DNA of 64,000 bases from Capitulum mitella. Taxonomy: Eukaryota; Arthropoda; Thecostraca; Pollicipedomorpha; Pollicipedidae. The stretch is taken from positions 1,922,001-1,986,000 of the forward strand of contig CP099842.1 of the NCBI GenBank assembly GCA_030062745.1, given 5' to 3'. Positions 53,601 through 64,000 of this stretch are shown here, in pieces (the first letter of the stretch is position 1; the number at the start of each line of letters is the position of its first letter). A model generated the notes under the pieces. That model was not told the origin of the DNA. It saw only the letters and a program-made list of their open reading frames with translations, and did not search any database. Made by a program: the position numbers and the translations under genes.

Positions 53601-54476
53601 GGTGATGTAGTCTGGTGAGACGCTTCTGTCGGGAACGGTGCCAGTCACGGACTCTTTAAGCCCGGCTGGGCGTCAGTGTCCGACGGCGTGACGTCGCCGG
53701 AGACGGATTATCAGGAATTTCTGGCTGTGTCTGAGATATTGGGCTGTGTCTGACATATGGACACTTCGGGCTGAACATTTCAGGGCCTCACTTAAGACTG
53801 ATTTCAAGTGGCGGCACCGTGCACTCCCCTGCCGTGGGCGGCTCCGCCGGTTGACGTTTAAGTCCGGTCACGGATGGTTCTCTGTAGTTGGGTCCGATGC
53901 GAAGCCGTGCGCCATTAATTGGTTTCAGCGATCATTACGCATTCCTTTGACTCCTGTTGAGGCGTGTTTTGGTTGCGTTGAAACCGCACGCCGCGCGCAC
54001 TCTGTATTGGCCGCGCACTGAGCGCGGTCCGCCCGGTCCGTAGGTACGAGAAAACGGAGCACCTGCACTGCATGGTGTTCCGCAAGTCGGTGCACCCCGA
54101 GCTGGTGGCCGCCGAGGCTCGGGAGCAGATTCGGCAGGACGCGGCGCGCGGCCGCCTCGTGTGGAACCGGGCCGCTCCCGAGCCCCGGCGTCCGCCCGCG
54201 GGCGGCGGGGACGGCGAGGGCGAGGCGGGGTCGTCTCCCGAGCCCCTGCGTCCGCCCGCGAGCGTCGGGGACGGCGAGGGCGAGGCCGCAGCCTCGTCTG
54301 CCGGGCGGGCCGACCGCGGCGATGGCGACGCGGCTGAGACGCCCGAGCCGCACCAGCTGATGGTGATTCACCAGGACCTGAAGCCGACTGTGCTGACCTC
54401 TGCCGCGCCGCCAGCGCCGCCTGGCGCCGACTTTGGGGATCTGAGGGAGGCCATCAGCGAGCTGCCTCAGTTGTGA
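50573..54476 (+). CDS. SAMTOR: SAMTOR/BMT2-like S-adenosylmethionine sensor, whole gene (4 exons)
   Basis: Joining 50573-50645, 52496-52748, 53044-53460 and 54044-54476 gives 391 codons plus stop with every phase consistent (1, 2, 2), close to the roughly 400 residues of the human protein. Order: short N-terminal helix; a WRQHV...YAESM helical region; Rossmann-type methyltransferase fold with DAGSCYDPF (SAM-binding loop), VDLCPA (acidic residue after strand 2) and VVVSPDSAHR; then a variable tail. In animals SAMTOR binds SAM and, when SAM is low, associates with GATOR1-KICSTOR to restrain mTORC1. That role is inferred from family membership. Confidence 0.85.
50646..52495 (+). other. SAMTOR intron 1
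   Basis: 1.85 kb, mostly AT-rich. A GC-richer patch at 51690-52040 has open frames on both strands with no recognised domain; it may be a repeat insertion. Confidence 0.6.
52496..52748 (+). CDS. SAMTOR: SAMTOR exon 2: helical domain
   Basis: Acceptor GTCCGGTAG, donor AGCAG|GTACTA; phase 1 in, phase 2 out. Encodes DETVWRQHVTQDAVLSEYAE, matching the family IWREHC...LCEYA pattern, and ends THCWS. Confidence 0.88.
53044..53460 (+). CDS. SAMTOR: SAMTOR exon 3: SAM-binding Rossmann core
   Basis: Acceptor CGCCGGCCCGCAG, donor CGTCAG|GTCAGT; phase 2 in and out. Encodes LDAGSCYDPF, VTAVDLCPA, CFCLLLEYLPTP and VLVVVSPDSAHRTANGR, with the strand-loop signatures of the BMT2 family. Very Ala/Leu/Arg-rich owing to high GC. 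Confidence 0.9.
54044..54476 (+). CDS. SAMTOR: SAMTOR exon 4: last strand and variable tail
   Basis: Acceptor CGGTCCGTAG, phase 2 in. Encodes YEKTEHLHCMVFRKS, closing the methyltransferase fold (family HLMAFRK pattern), then a low-complexity Glu/Pro/Gly tail and ISELPQL at the stop. A 60-bp in-frame duplication encodes PEPxRPPAxxGDGEGEA twice. Confidence 0.88.
54181..54300 (+). repeat. 60-bp in-frame coding repeat in SAMTOR tail, 2 units
   Basis: Units begin at 54181 and 54241 (AGCCCCGGCGTCCGCCCGCG, AGCCCCTGCGTCCGCCCGCG) and both contain GGGGACGGCGAGGGCGAGG. Sixty bases keep the frame, giving two 20-residue acidic repeats. Confidence 0.93.
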
Positions 54477-55730
54477 TGTGCGGGACTCTGATGTGGCGCC
54501 AACGTCGAAAGTAGGAGGTGATATTTATTGGGAAAGTGCATGTAACACTGCGACGACGAAGTCGTTTAAAATTTGTCATTCCCGGAGTTAGCGACTATAA
54601 ATGTTATCACATTTTAAGAGGAGGTGCAAAGGCCGTCAGATTACACGTGGCCTTACCCTTGCTGCATAACTATTTTTTATACAAAACAGAATGAAAGTGT
54701 TTCAAGACGTGATTGCCGATACCGTATCTGACACCATTCATGACTGTTCGACAGTATTGGCATAGCCTACTCGAGTGTGGGGATGTTTATTGTGATACTG
54801 ATCATCTCTAGATGTATTTTTGTGGGGGAGATTTTTGACCGAGACATCTGCATTTTTTGCCCGTTCCCTGGCCGTGGCGAGAAGCTCCTGTAATATATTT
54901 TTACACAGATTGGATCAGTGGGCACTGGTGGAAACTGGAGGACAGCAGTTCTCAAAACACTAGTTGTCATAATTCTCGCTAGGCGTCGCTGGTAGTCCAG
55001 CACTATGCTTACATAGTAGAACTTTTTCTGCTGTCTTCAACGGATGATGCAGTGTTTTCCCGTGATGTTGAAAAACCTCGGGTTACTACGGTCGTAAACG
55101 AGCTGAAAGCATCCGTGTAATGGCGTATCCTCGATCAGCTTGAGTCTCTTGCGGAGGGAGATTCCGCTGATGCATCAGAACTGTTTTTTGGGGGAGGGTA
55201 TTTGTCCTACTGTCCACGGCCGCGGTGACCCTGTCCTCGGTACTGATTAGCCGCTTCGAATGAGCCTCAAAACTATCCGTCCGGGCCGAAAAATATATCA
55301 GTCCCCATTAATACGTGTCATGTAATGTGACTGAAACATACCCAACCTGGAAATGTGGAACGGGGACTGTTTCCAAACGTCTTGTTTTCCTCACATTTGT
55401 CACGATACAAGTCATTTACCTTTTCTGTGGAATATCATACATGTCGGTAAATTGTCTTTTCTCTTTTTAAGTCGAGTTTTGAGATGTGATATCTGTGGTC
55501 ATTGAGGCGTTTCTCGTTAACTTTAAATCAGCTATAGTAGCAGGATTTGTTGCTTCTTAGTTATCCAGGGCCAGAACGTGATATAGGTAGATATGTTGGT
55601 CGTGATGGTCGTTTTTCATATGATACCTTAATTACCATATTTTGACATGAGGCTAGGACTTATGAAAATGACGCTGGAAAGCTTGGGTCGTTTCATTATC
55701 ATTTGAGTTCTGCGTTGACCAGGCGCGTAG
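54477..55730. other. Downstream of SAMTOR, no gene recognised
   Basis: AT-rich DNA with only short open frames. I did not find a clear AATAAA soon after the SAMTOR stop, so its 3' end is undefined. Confidence 0.5.
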
Positions 55731-55734
55731 CCAG

Positions 55735-55985
55735 GATTTTCCTCAGGAGGGGATGCCAAATTTTGCCAAATGGTACTGGCATATGACAAAACTGATAGGA
55801 AAAAGCAACAATTTTATGTAAGTGACCTCATATTTAACGCACAGGAAAAACAATGATGTTTGTTTTTTCATTGTATATATGATCACTATTCCGCATTCCT
55901 GCGAAATCGTTAAATATCTAATGCAAACTGCTCGGCTCGGGGGGGGGGACATGGCCCCCATGGCCCCTGATTACGTGCCTGGCGT
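55735..55985 (+). repeat. Interspersed repeat, inverted partner of 49790-50045
   Basis: About 250 bp, homologous in reverse orientation to 49790-50045. It starts GGCGCGTAGCCAGGATTTTCC and ends ATGGCCCCTGATTACGTGCC. The two copies flank SAMTOR. Confidence 0.8.
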
Positions 55986-55989
55986 TGAC

Positions 55990-57270
55990 ATAAAAATGAA
56001 CTTTATGACCGTATCTCTGCCACCGAGTGTTGCGGAATGGGCAATCACGTTTAAAGATTACCGGTCCACTGGTTGAGTCCGCAGCGGCAGAGGTTCGTGG
56101 AATTCCTGCTCCATCCGGACCACTCAGATTCGGGGGCAACAAAAAAACTTCGTCTTAGTTATCGGCGCGGACGATCAGGGCTGCCAATGAGTTGCCGTTT
56201 CTGCCGCCGGAAATGTAGGTCACGTGGTCGTCACGCCACGCCGTGCTTGACGGAAGATTAGACACGGCACGTTTCTCGCCGTTGACAGACGACTGTTCGG
56301 GTTTTTGTATTATTTACGTTGACGATAAATGATCGTCATTGCCCTTTTATTTATTCATTTATCGGCGCGAGGATGGAAGGAATTTGGCTCACAAACATTG
56401 CTCCATTCGTGTTCTTTTTGTGTTTCTTTTGCTACAGCGTTAGCATACTGTGATTTCGCGGGCTCAAACTGCCTCTTGGAATCAACATCTCTCAGACAAG
56501 AGAGACTGCGTTATCAGAGCTTGGTTCCTCGAAGTTGACCTTACCTGTTGTCACTTCAGCGAAGGCGGCATGACTTGGACAGGCCCTTAATCTCCACTTT
56601 GCTGTCGTTCTATCGACACAGCTGGTCTGACGCGCCTGAGGCCGGTCGACTGACTATCTAAGATAGCACATCTGCGCAGGTCTCACCGCGGTAAACAATG
56701 GATGCCGCCACGGGGCGATTAGCGAATCACGCGGCGTTTTAGTCATTTCCGGTCTCATGGCTGCCTTTGTTATCAAAAACCGGACATAGCCACCGGACAT
56801 TTTCAAGACACGATTTCGAGACACCACGCAAGTCACAACTTCTCTCCATTTTAATTCGAAACGGTCTCGAGGGACAATGATGGCTACGTCATTAGTAGAC
56901 AGTTAAGCTGGCTATCCATTGGTAAATAAGGCACGATCATGCAGCATTGCGGTTTTCGTCCATTTGGTATGAGCAACCCTGCAGGTCTCAAGCACCTCGC
57001 AAGTCTTGTTTTCCGTACGTAAAAATAAATGAACGACATAAATTTTTGGTACCTGTTGGCACATAGCTGTTGCAGTTCTCGCAAGGCTTAAACGTCAGGT
57101 AATGATAAGCCATTAACATTTTATGTCATAGTGATATACAACAAACATACATAATAATTTCGTAACATAATTGGCTTAAAATTTCAGTAATATGTCTGTT
57201 ACCTAGGTGAAGACATAGAAAGTACAGGGAAAGTGGTGGCAGAGAAGGTAGTTTTCTGAGTACGCATCAG
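55990..57270. other. Intergenic stretch, nothing recognised
   Basis: Short open frames only; no splice-flanked coding segment or RNA gene found. Confidence 0.4.
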
Positions 57271-57274
57271 AACC

Positions 57275-57890
57275 GACGTCCCGATGGGATTCCCTGCCTC
57301 CGGGCGGGCTGGCGGTGCGGACACGGGCACCTGTCGGCCGGGCTCTCAGCTCGATTGGGCTCCCTGTCGCCGGGCGGGCTGGCGGTGCAGGGCACGGGCT
57401 CCCGTCTCAGCCCGGCCCGCAGCTCGGCCGGCCAGCGGTGACCTCGATCGACCGCGGACCGTCTGGCGGCACCGGGGGAGCTTCCATTTGCGCCGGCGTC
57501 CGGCGGCCTGGCCCGCTGTCCGGCCAGACAGACGGACATCGCGTGTCGTCGCGCCGCCGGCCATTTGAGACGCCCTCTCGTGCGACGGCGGACTCCGCAG
57601 ACTTCCCGAGCCGCGTCCGGGTCCTCTCCGGGCGTGTTCCGCGGTGGCGCTCCCTCGTCCGGTTAACGTTCCGTGCTGCCTGCCGCCCCTGCAGATCTTC
57701 CTCGGCGTCGCCTTTTCCTCTCTCCGGCTCTCCCTCCGTGACGGTGGATCCTCCGTGCCGCTGCCGGCCCAGCGGGCAGCCCCCCGCCGCCGTCAGCAGG
57801 GCTGCCTGGGTTGTCTGCTGGCCGTGTCTGGCCTTGTCTGCTGCTGGCCGGAATGTAAGATCGAGGCAGTCATTCGCTGGCTGGAGCGTC
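57275..57890. other. CpG-rich island with 70-bp tandem duplication
   Basis: GC-rich DNA. CGGGCGGGCTGGCGGTGC occurs at 57301 and 57371 within a 70-bp tandem duplication (to about 57420). Open frames on both strands have no recognised content. It may mark a promoter for a gene outside the window. Confidence 0.5.
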
Positions 57891-57899
57891 GGGTAAAGT

Positions 57900-59380
57900 G
57901 ACCGTTAGGGTGTTAGATTCAAATCGTCACAAATTCGAACTTGTGCACCGACACATGCTCAAGTTTACGGATAGTGTGTGCAATATCTACACCACTGACG
58001 GAACATACAGAAGACTTTCACGAGGAAAAGTCCCTTCGGCAAAAAGTCGTTTCGCCTTTCGTGAGTAAAAATCGTTTCGTCAAAAAGTCAGATTCACTCA
58101 GTCATTTGCCGTCCGTTGTTCATGATCGTTTTTCCGTGTCAGTTATCCGCCTCCTCAACACAGTCGTCTGAAGCTGGCCGGAGACTGCGGGCAAATGCAT
58201 AATGGATGCAAATGTAAATGCCTGCGGATCGGTTCGACGCGCTATGATTGAGTCCACACGGCTCGCAGCGGCTGCACTTTGCAATCTGCTGCCGGAAGTA
58301 ATCTCACTGACAACTGCGGTGTCACGCGCTCACTTCGCCAGCATGGCAGATTAATAAACCAGTGTGTCAATACCGCGTGACTGAGCCAATAAAACTCGGC
58401 GGTCAGCACGTGAGCGACACCGGAGGCGTATAGGCAGCCCCTGCTTTGGTATAACTAGTGACGAGGAACGTCGTCACAACGCCACCATTAATCGCCCGCT
58501 GTTCCTGAGTCTGGGGGCCAGATAATTGTGTACGACGGGAGGGCTTTAATGAGACCGAGCTCCTGATGAGGTGCCCCCTTGCTGGGGACGGTCGTTGGGG
58601 CTAATGCAAGCCTAAAAGTACTCGGTAAACCTTGGCTGAGCAAGATTAGAGGCGTATGCATAGGTGGTGGATGGTTTTCTCCAAATGTGTTCGCTTCTGG
58701 CTTCCTGGTTTGCCTGCAAATGTGGCTGTCGCTGGCGTTATTGACACAAATAACAAACAAATATGCGAATAACAATGCATGGAAAGACAAATGTCTGAGT
58801 AATAACGACGAACGAATAATACAATGAGGGGATATACATAGGGATATACATAGAGATGTACATAGGCGCTCAGGCGATGGAAAAGTAGGGGTAAGTGGCA
58901 TCCATATTAACGAAGTATGCATATTTGCAAATTTCATTGTAAAGCATTCCCTGTTCTCAATGTATATTTCGTACAGATACATTTACACCAAACCAGCAAG
59001 ACGCCTTGTGGGGAGCATGACGAGTAAGGCCTGTTTAATTTCCTTTCAAATTGGGAGGTACGTTTTCCAGTATTGTTTGGCAGTTTGCATCCCGTTATAT
59101 ATTTATCAATGGAAACCAATATTTATTGACTCATTCAAACATGTTGCATCCGAGAAACTGCAGTCTTAGATAGCACGCAAGTCCAAACCATTATTGGACG
59201 GTTCAAAAACACCCGTAGAGAAATGGGCCTAAGAGCGAAAACATTACTCGCGGAATAGTCATCTGGAAGGAAACGCTAGCAGGCTACCACCGTGCGAATG
59301 CAAATACATACAGTTTAAACCGGCAGTTGTTGGGCTGTGGCGCCACCTTCGACTCGCTGCGGGGAGGGCGCGTTAAACTC
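57900..59380. other. Intergenic stretch, nothing certain
   Basis: A minus-strand frame of 164 codons (58488-58982) and a plus-strand frame (58579-58827) overlap; neither shows a known domain. A short GGGATATACATA repeat lies at 58828-58865. Confidence 0.4.
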
Positions 59381-59752
59381 CATCGCCCCATAACTCCAGA
59401 ACCAATAGGCCGATTACACTTTATTTAAACGGCAATCGATGCCTCGTGATCGTATGTCCCCGTCAAAAGTAGAATTTTTGAGATCGGAGTCGCGGATGAC
59501 GCATGGGTCAGGATTTCGAAAAATTTCAACCTCGCGTAATCGCAACTGCAACGCGACCGAAATATGCCCCAAACCTGTTGGCATGCTGTAGATGGTCTGT
59601 AGTTTCTATTTGCACTAAATAACGACGGCCATCCAAGGTGAAGGTCAAGGTCAGGGGCAAATTGGGTTTTTCAGCATGAAGTTCTACGATACGTGTTTTC
59701 TGGGTTCATTTGGACTGAGAACTCCATAAAACGCGTTTAACTAGCCATACCT

Positions 59753-60200
59753 GCACCAGACAGCTTTCAGATGGCTGTCGCAAGGTGTCTATTGACACGG
59801 CATTTGAAAAAATGCGATTGTAAAATTTAGGTTATGATGATCTTTGGTGAGTGCAAACGTAGTTTACATTGATCTCTCATGACATTGTGACCACGATAAC
59901 GTGCCCATGAATATTCATACTCGCACCAGAAAGCCTTCAAATGGCTGCCACAAGACGTACATTGCCACCGTGTTTGAAAAAATCGTGATTGTAAAATCTG
60001 ACCTATTATGACCTTAAATGATGCTGCGGTTAGTCTATATTGATTGACCTGTGGTGTTGTGCTCACATTAACATGCCAATAAATATTCATATGTGCACCA
60101 GAAAGCTTTCAAATGGACGGCACAACGCGCAAATTGACAACGTATTTGAAGAAATCGTGCTGGTAACATTTAATCGATGATGACCGTGGGTGAGGTCACC
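59753..60200 (+). repeat. 171-bp tandem repeat, about 2.6 units
   Basis: GCACCAGAMAGCYTTCARATGG recurs at 59753, 59923 and 60095 (periods 170 and 172), followed each time by GCACAA/GCCACAAG, a TTTGAARAAAT word and, in the first two units, ATGACCTTNA-type words. The units are diverged and non-coding. Confidence 0.85.
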
Positions 60201-61023
60201 GGAAGTCTTTTGACGGCCATTAAAATGTGTTGCCAAAATGTGCGGAACTGATCTACCGAGGGGTGCTGAAAGTGTGGGGTGGCTGCGTCAAGCCAAAGCA
60301 GAGTTACAGCGCAGCAAAAAAATGGTGGCGTTAACGACCTGTCGGCTTAAAGAGCTGAGGCATCTTCTAGCGAAAATTCAGCATTTGTACATAGTGCTTA
60401 TGAAATTATTGGTTTTTGGGAAAGGTAACGGCCAGGCCGGCCGCTCATGTATTTATTTATTTATTTTTATTTTACTTGTTGAAGTAAGACTTACTTGGTC
60501 TACGACCTTGTTACAACATCCGGTTCCAGCTGAAATAGCAGTTTGGAAAGCCAACCGACGACTGTCGAGTAGCCTTCCCAAGCTCCGCCAATAAAACTTT
60601 CCTACGGCTGAACATCATCTGTTCGAGCACACCTCCTACCTGGCCCTGCTGTGGAATACGCGCGGATGATTTGAGCCTTATAGTCCTTGTTACTGGATCT
60701 GTGTTGTAGGCTGTGTCGATGCAAACGGATTGGCGTGATGAGGAAAACGGCATATATGGGCGAAATCGTATATTGGTGTAGCAAAACGTACAATGTGCAC
60801 AGGGTGGGGGACACGTGTGGTAAACGCATGATCTCGTGGCTGGAGAGCCGATTGTGTTGACCAAGTTCGGAAATTCGTTTTTTGTTTTTGACATCAGAGC
60901 TTGATATTTGTTTTGGAGTACAAAATTTTGCAAAGCATAATGCTGGTTTAAGATGGGATTCTTGGTGTTATTCAGCTATGACGTCATACCTGCTTCGTTG
61001 TCAATGGAATCAGAGTCACTTGC

Positions 61024-62236
61024 TTAACGCTATTCCCGGAGGGCTAGACGGTATGGTCGATTCCCGGCAGGGGGGCGGATTCGCCCCCCCCCGAGATCTC
61101 GAGAACTACTCGTCCGATTTCATCGCAACAAACGGCAATCGATTTTCCGTGACGTGAACTACATTTTTATAAAAAGAAATTTTCAAAATTTTGAAATTTG
61201 TGGATTCAGGGGGGCAAAAGTTTCAAAATGGGGGGTACTTTTGGACTTCTTATAACTCCGTTGTTTATGGACCGATTTCGATGAAACTGGCATGAATCGA
61301 GAGATTATGAATAGGGCTTTTACCATGGGTCCCCAAATCTGAAATTTTGAGAAAACTCATGGGCGTTCACAGGATTTCCAAAATAGGAGGATTAGTTTTT
61401 TAACAACTGAATGAACAAAAGAGGCAAACACTCTTTTTTGGCTTCTGCTAGTCATGTTGCACTAAAGAACTACAAATCGCATTACAATGTTTGTATAATG
61501 TTAGCATAGGCGGTGCCAGGGACATGAAAAAGCGGGAACTGTCATGGTCACACGTTTCTCAGATCAACTTGTGACCTTTGACCTTAAATGACCTCCAGTG
61601 ACCTTGGGGTCACTTAGAATGGTCTCGTATGCATTTAATATTATCTGTAAACGTTTTCAGTCATTCGAATTCACTCTGTTTGAAAAATTTCATTTTATGG
61701 CTATTGCGATATAGGGTACGCTTACTGACATTTTAGGTCATAGCTCCGTGACCCGACCTGATATCAAGCTGAAACTTGGTACACAAGTGGAAGGTACTCT
61801 TCTACGTCACATATATTCCGGGTTTGGCATTTGAAAAAACGGCGCCGAAATTATAGCAAAAAACAAATTTGGCTTTTGACCTTGACGTGACCTTGTAAAA
61901 TAACCTCAGATAAACAAAATTACATCTGCACATTGCCCAACTATTTAGCTATACATTCATTTAAAGTTTCGAGTTCTATCTTAAAAACTCTCTTTTTGGC
62001 AGACATTTTTCTTTTACTCTCAATATGGCGAAAAATGGCCTGAGGTGCCTCCCAAAAACGTTGCCTGGCTCCGCCCCTGAGCAAAATAGAATTTTGAAAT
62101 TTTGTCACAGCACGTAGAAAGAATAGCTAGGAAAAGTCACCAAGTTTCGTGAAGCTGCGTTAAAAAGCCTGGAATTGATAAGCAAAAAACCCGGGGGGGG
62201 GGGCGGATTCCGCCCCCACTGCGGGAATAGGGTTAA
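61024..62236. mobile_element. piggyBac-type non-autonomous element with TTAA ends
   Basis: TTAA at 61024-61027 and 62233-62236 bracket about 1.2 kb. The ends are inverted: left TTAA-CGCTATTCCCGG, and right (reverse complement) TTAA-CCCTATTCCCGC. A second inner inverted pair follows: GGGGGGCGGATTCGCCCCCC on the left and GGGGGCGGAATCCGCCCCC on the right. No transposase frame is present. TTAA target duplication with CCC-type ends is the mark of piggyBac elements. Diverged relatives lie at 17460-18350 and perhaps 19190-19470. Confidence 0.65.
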
Positions 62237-62759
62237 AGAATGAGATGAAGAATAAAGGTTAAAGAATTAAAGAATGAGAAATCCGTCAACATGTTTATAA
62301 TGCGCGTTTATATGGAGGAACCAGATCAAACTTTTGGGACGAAAAATGTTTTTGGAACACATATTTTTTGGCGTTCTTCAACATGAAAAACAGCTTCACT
62401 GACCCTGATGTTGACTCACATGGCTTATTCTGGGGCCAGAATCAATGCAGTAAAACAGTTTCATGGGTGCACACGTCATGGCTCGGCATCTTGACGTCAC
62501 CAGCATTGTATACTTTAGCTTGGACCGTTGTCCCGCCTTTGGCAACGGCTACGCAGATGTCGCCGGAGCTTCTCGTCAGAATTATTCGTCCTAGTCGTAG
62601 AAACGTGGGGGCCGGGGGTCATGTCCTCCACTTTCTAGAACCTTAACATTAGTCCAATGGAAGAAAACGTCTTTCCCCCACTTTTTGGATCCTCCCATGC
62701 TTCTGCTGTACATACATTGTCTATCTGACATACATACATTGTCTGAGGCACTGGAGCTT

Positions 62760-63110
62760 TCTAAAAGCCTCTGAATGGAAACCTGAGCCGACTGCCCGAC
62801 CAGGGACGGTCTTCTCCGGACGGATCGCCTGACCGCACGGTGACACCGCTCCGCCGGCCGCGTCTAACCACGGTCCGTGCACGCTGTCCCCCGTCTGGCG
62901 CCACTGACCTCGAGCACCCGCCTCCGCGCGGTGTCCGCCGTCGCCGCGCTGCAGCCCGGCGGGGGCGGCAGGAGACCCCGGTCGGCCCGCTAATGCCCGC
63001 GGGGCACACACCGGCGGCCGCCGCTTCCCAGAACCGCGGCCGAACGCGCGCAGTGCACGGCACTCGGAACGGGTACAACACGGTGGTCATGACAGGCGGT
63101 GTACAGTGCG
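62760..63110. other. CpG-rich island near the right edge
   Basis: GC-rich, CpG-dense DNA with overlapping open frames on both strands and no recognised protein. Possible promoter of a gene outside the window. Confidence 0.4.
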
Positions 63111-63432
63111 GCTGGCAGTCGGTGCAGGAGCTGGGTCGGCATTTGGCACGGCGCATGTTGGAGAAAGTTATGTCGCTTCTCGGAGTCTTGAAAATTTATT
63201 TTCCCCTGTGACTCAAAATAATTTGGATAAGCAAGTGGACAGCTACGGACTGTGCAAAGACAGGCCACGATCATTTTTCCATGACCATGTTCTCCCACCG
63301 CTAGATTGTTTGAAAACTTTAATGAGCTTTAAACGTTTTGTTTTGAAGTTTACGAATGCTCCATAGAAGGCGAGGAAGAAATACGGCGTGGGCAGTGAAC
63401 AGTATTGTATGTATATGCCACTGAGATATACT

Positions 63433-63495
63433 TAACTATACCTGCCTATGCCTTACCTATCTAACTATACCTGCCTATGCCTTACCTATCTATAT
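63433..63495. repeat. 29-bp tandem repeat, 2 units
   Basis: TAACTATACCTGCCTATGCC occurs at 63433 and 63462, within a longer run of CTACC/TATGCC words to about 63545. Confidence 0.9.
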
Positions 63496-63545
63496 TTTTA
63501 CCTACGTATGTTGGCCTGTACCAGCAGGTATGCCTGCCTATACTG

Positions 63546-64000
63546 TCGCATTCACTAGAGCGAGGTTAATCAACATATCACATTTGCACAAGATTTTGAA
63601 CGCGAGAAAGCTGTGATTCAGATATTTTCTTATACTTTTTCCACACACAAGTGTCTTTCAACCTTTGGATTTCCTGGAAGTTTTCTGCCACGGAAGACGA
63701 ATTCACGTCCAGCTGCCGAGAATGCGCGGTAAGGCATGACACTGCAAAGTAATATGAAGCTTTTTGTTTCCCTCATGCTGATATTCATACTCACTGCTGG
63801 TTTAGCGCACGTTTGCAATGAAAGACAAAATTTGAACGACAGTATGTCGAGCCTAAGTTAACTATGGTTTCGAAATGGAATTTTCATTTGCCCGCGTTCC
63901 TCTAGTTATCGGTGCCGCCAATTTGGATACCGAGTCGTTGAGTGAAAGGAAAATCTGTGGCAATTGACAACACTACATGTGATGCTACTGCTGGTACGAA
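63546..64000. other. Right edge, nothing recognised
   Basis: AT-rich DNA; the frames are short and without recognisable content. Confidence 0.4.

Noticed and set aside
58488-58982. 164-codon minus-strand frame that might be a retrotransposon end
   Set aside because: I could not identify reverse transcriptase or other motifs, and the opposite strand is open too.

Overview
The window is eukaryotic nuclear DNA, most likely from an arthropod and plausibly a crustacean (inference from the NompA-like gene). Genes are broken into many short exons with GT-AG introns, coding exons are very GC-rich (mostly G or C at third positions), intergenic DNA is AT-richer, and minisatellites, CpG-rich islands and repeat fragments are common. 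A run of exactly 500 N at 12302-12801 marks a scaffold gap.

Layout. Positions 1-12301 are a second, slightly diverged copy of 22362-34662, and this copy is cut by the gap in the middle of an exon. The simplest reading is an unpurged alternative haplotype scaffolded beside its partner. 12802-22361 is upstream DNA with repeats, one CpG-rich island and a candidate alternative first exon (21049-21124). From 31544 to 47604 on the + strand I assembled a 21-exon gene. It encodes a signal peptide, five PAN/apple modules, three glycine-rich blocks, a ZP domain, a furin-type basic site, one transmembrane segment and a short cytoplasmic tail, about 1,570 residues in all. This is the architecture of NompA, the apical matrix protein that links insect mechanosensory dendrites to cuticle. 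Nearly all junctions agree in reading phase. Two do not fit perfectly: the exon 5/6 junction, and a +1 frame break inside the glycine-rich exon 12.

The second gene, 50573-54476 (+), has four exons and 391 codons. It encodes a SAMTOR/BMT2-type protein, an S-adenosylmethionine-binding regulator of mTORC1. Its first exon is only 24 codons long. The gene is flanked by two copies of one interspersed repeat in opposite orientation.

The rest (48.3-50.5 kb and 54.5-64 kb) looks non-coding. It holds a piggyBac-type element with TTAA ends (about 61.0-62.2 kb), a 171-bp three-unit repeat, and CpG-rich islands. The most unusual signal is that several splice sites of the nompA-like gene lie inside or against tandem repeats (34 bp x5, 54 bp x6, 25 bp x4, 41 bp x4, 31 bp x2). 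Many repeat units carry another donor-like or acceptor-like site, and one array differs between the two haplotype copies.
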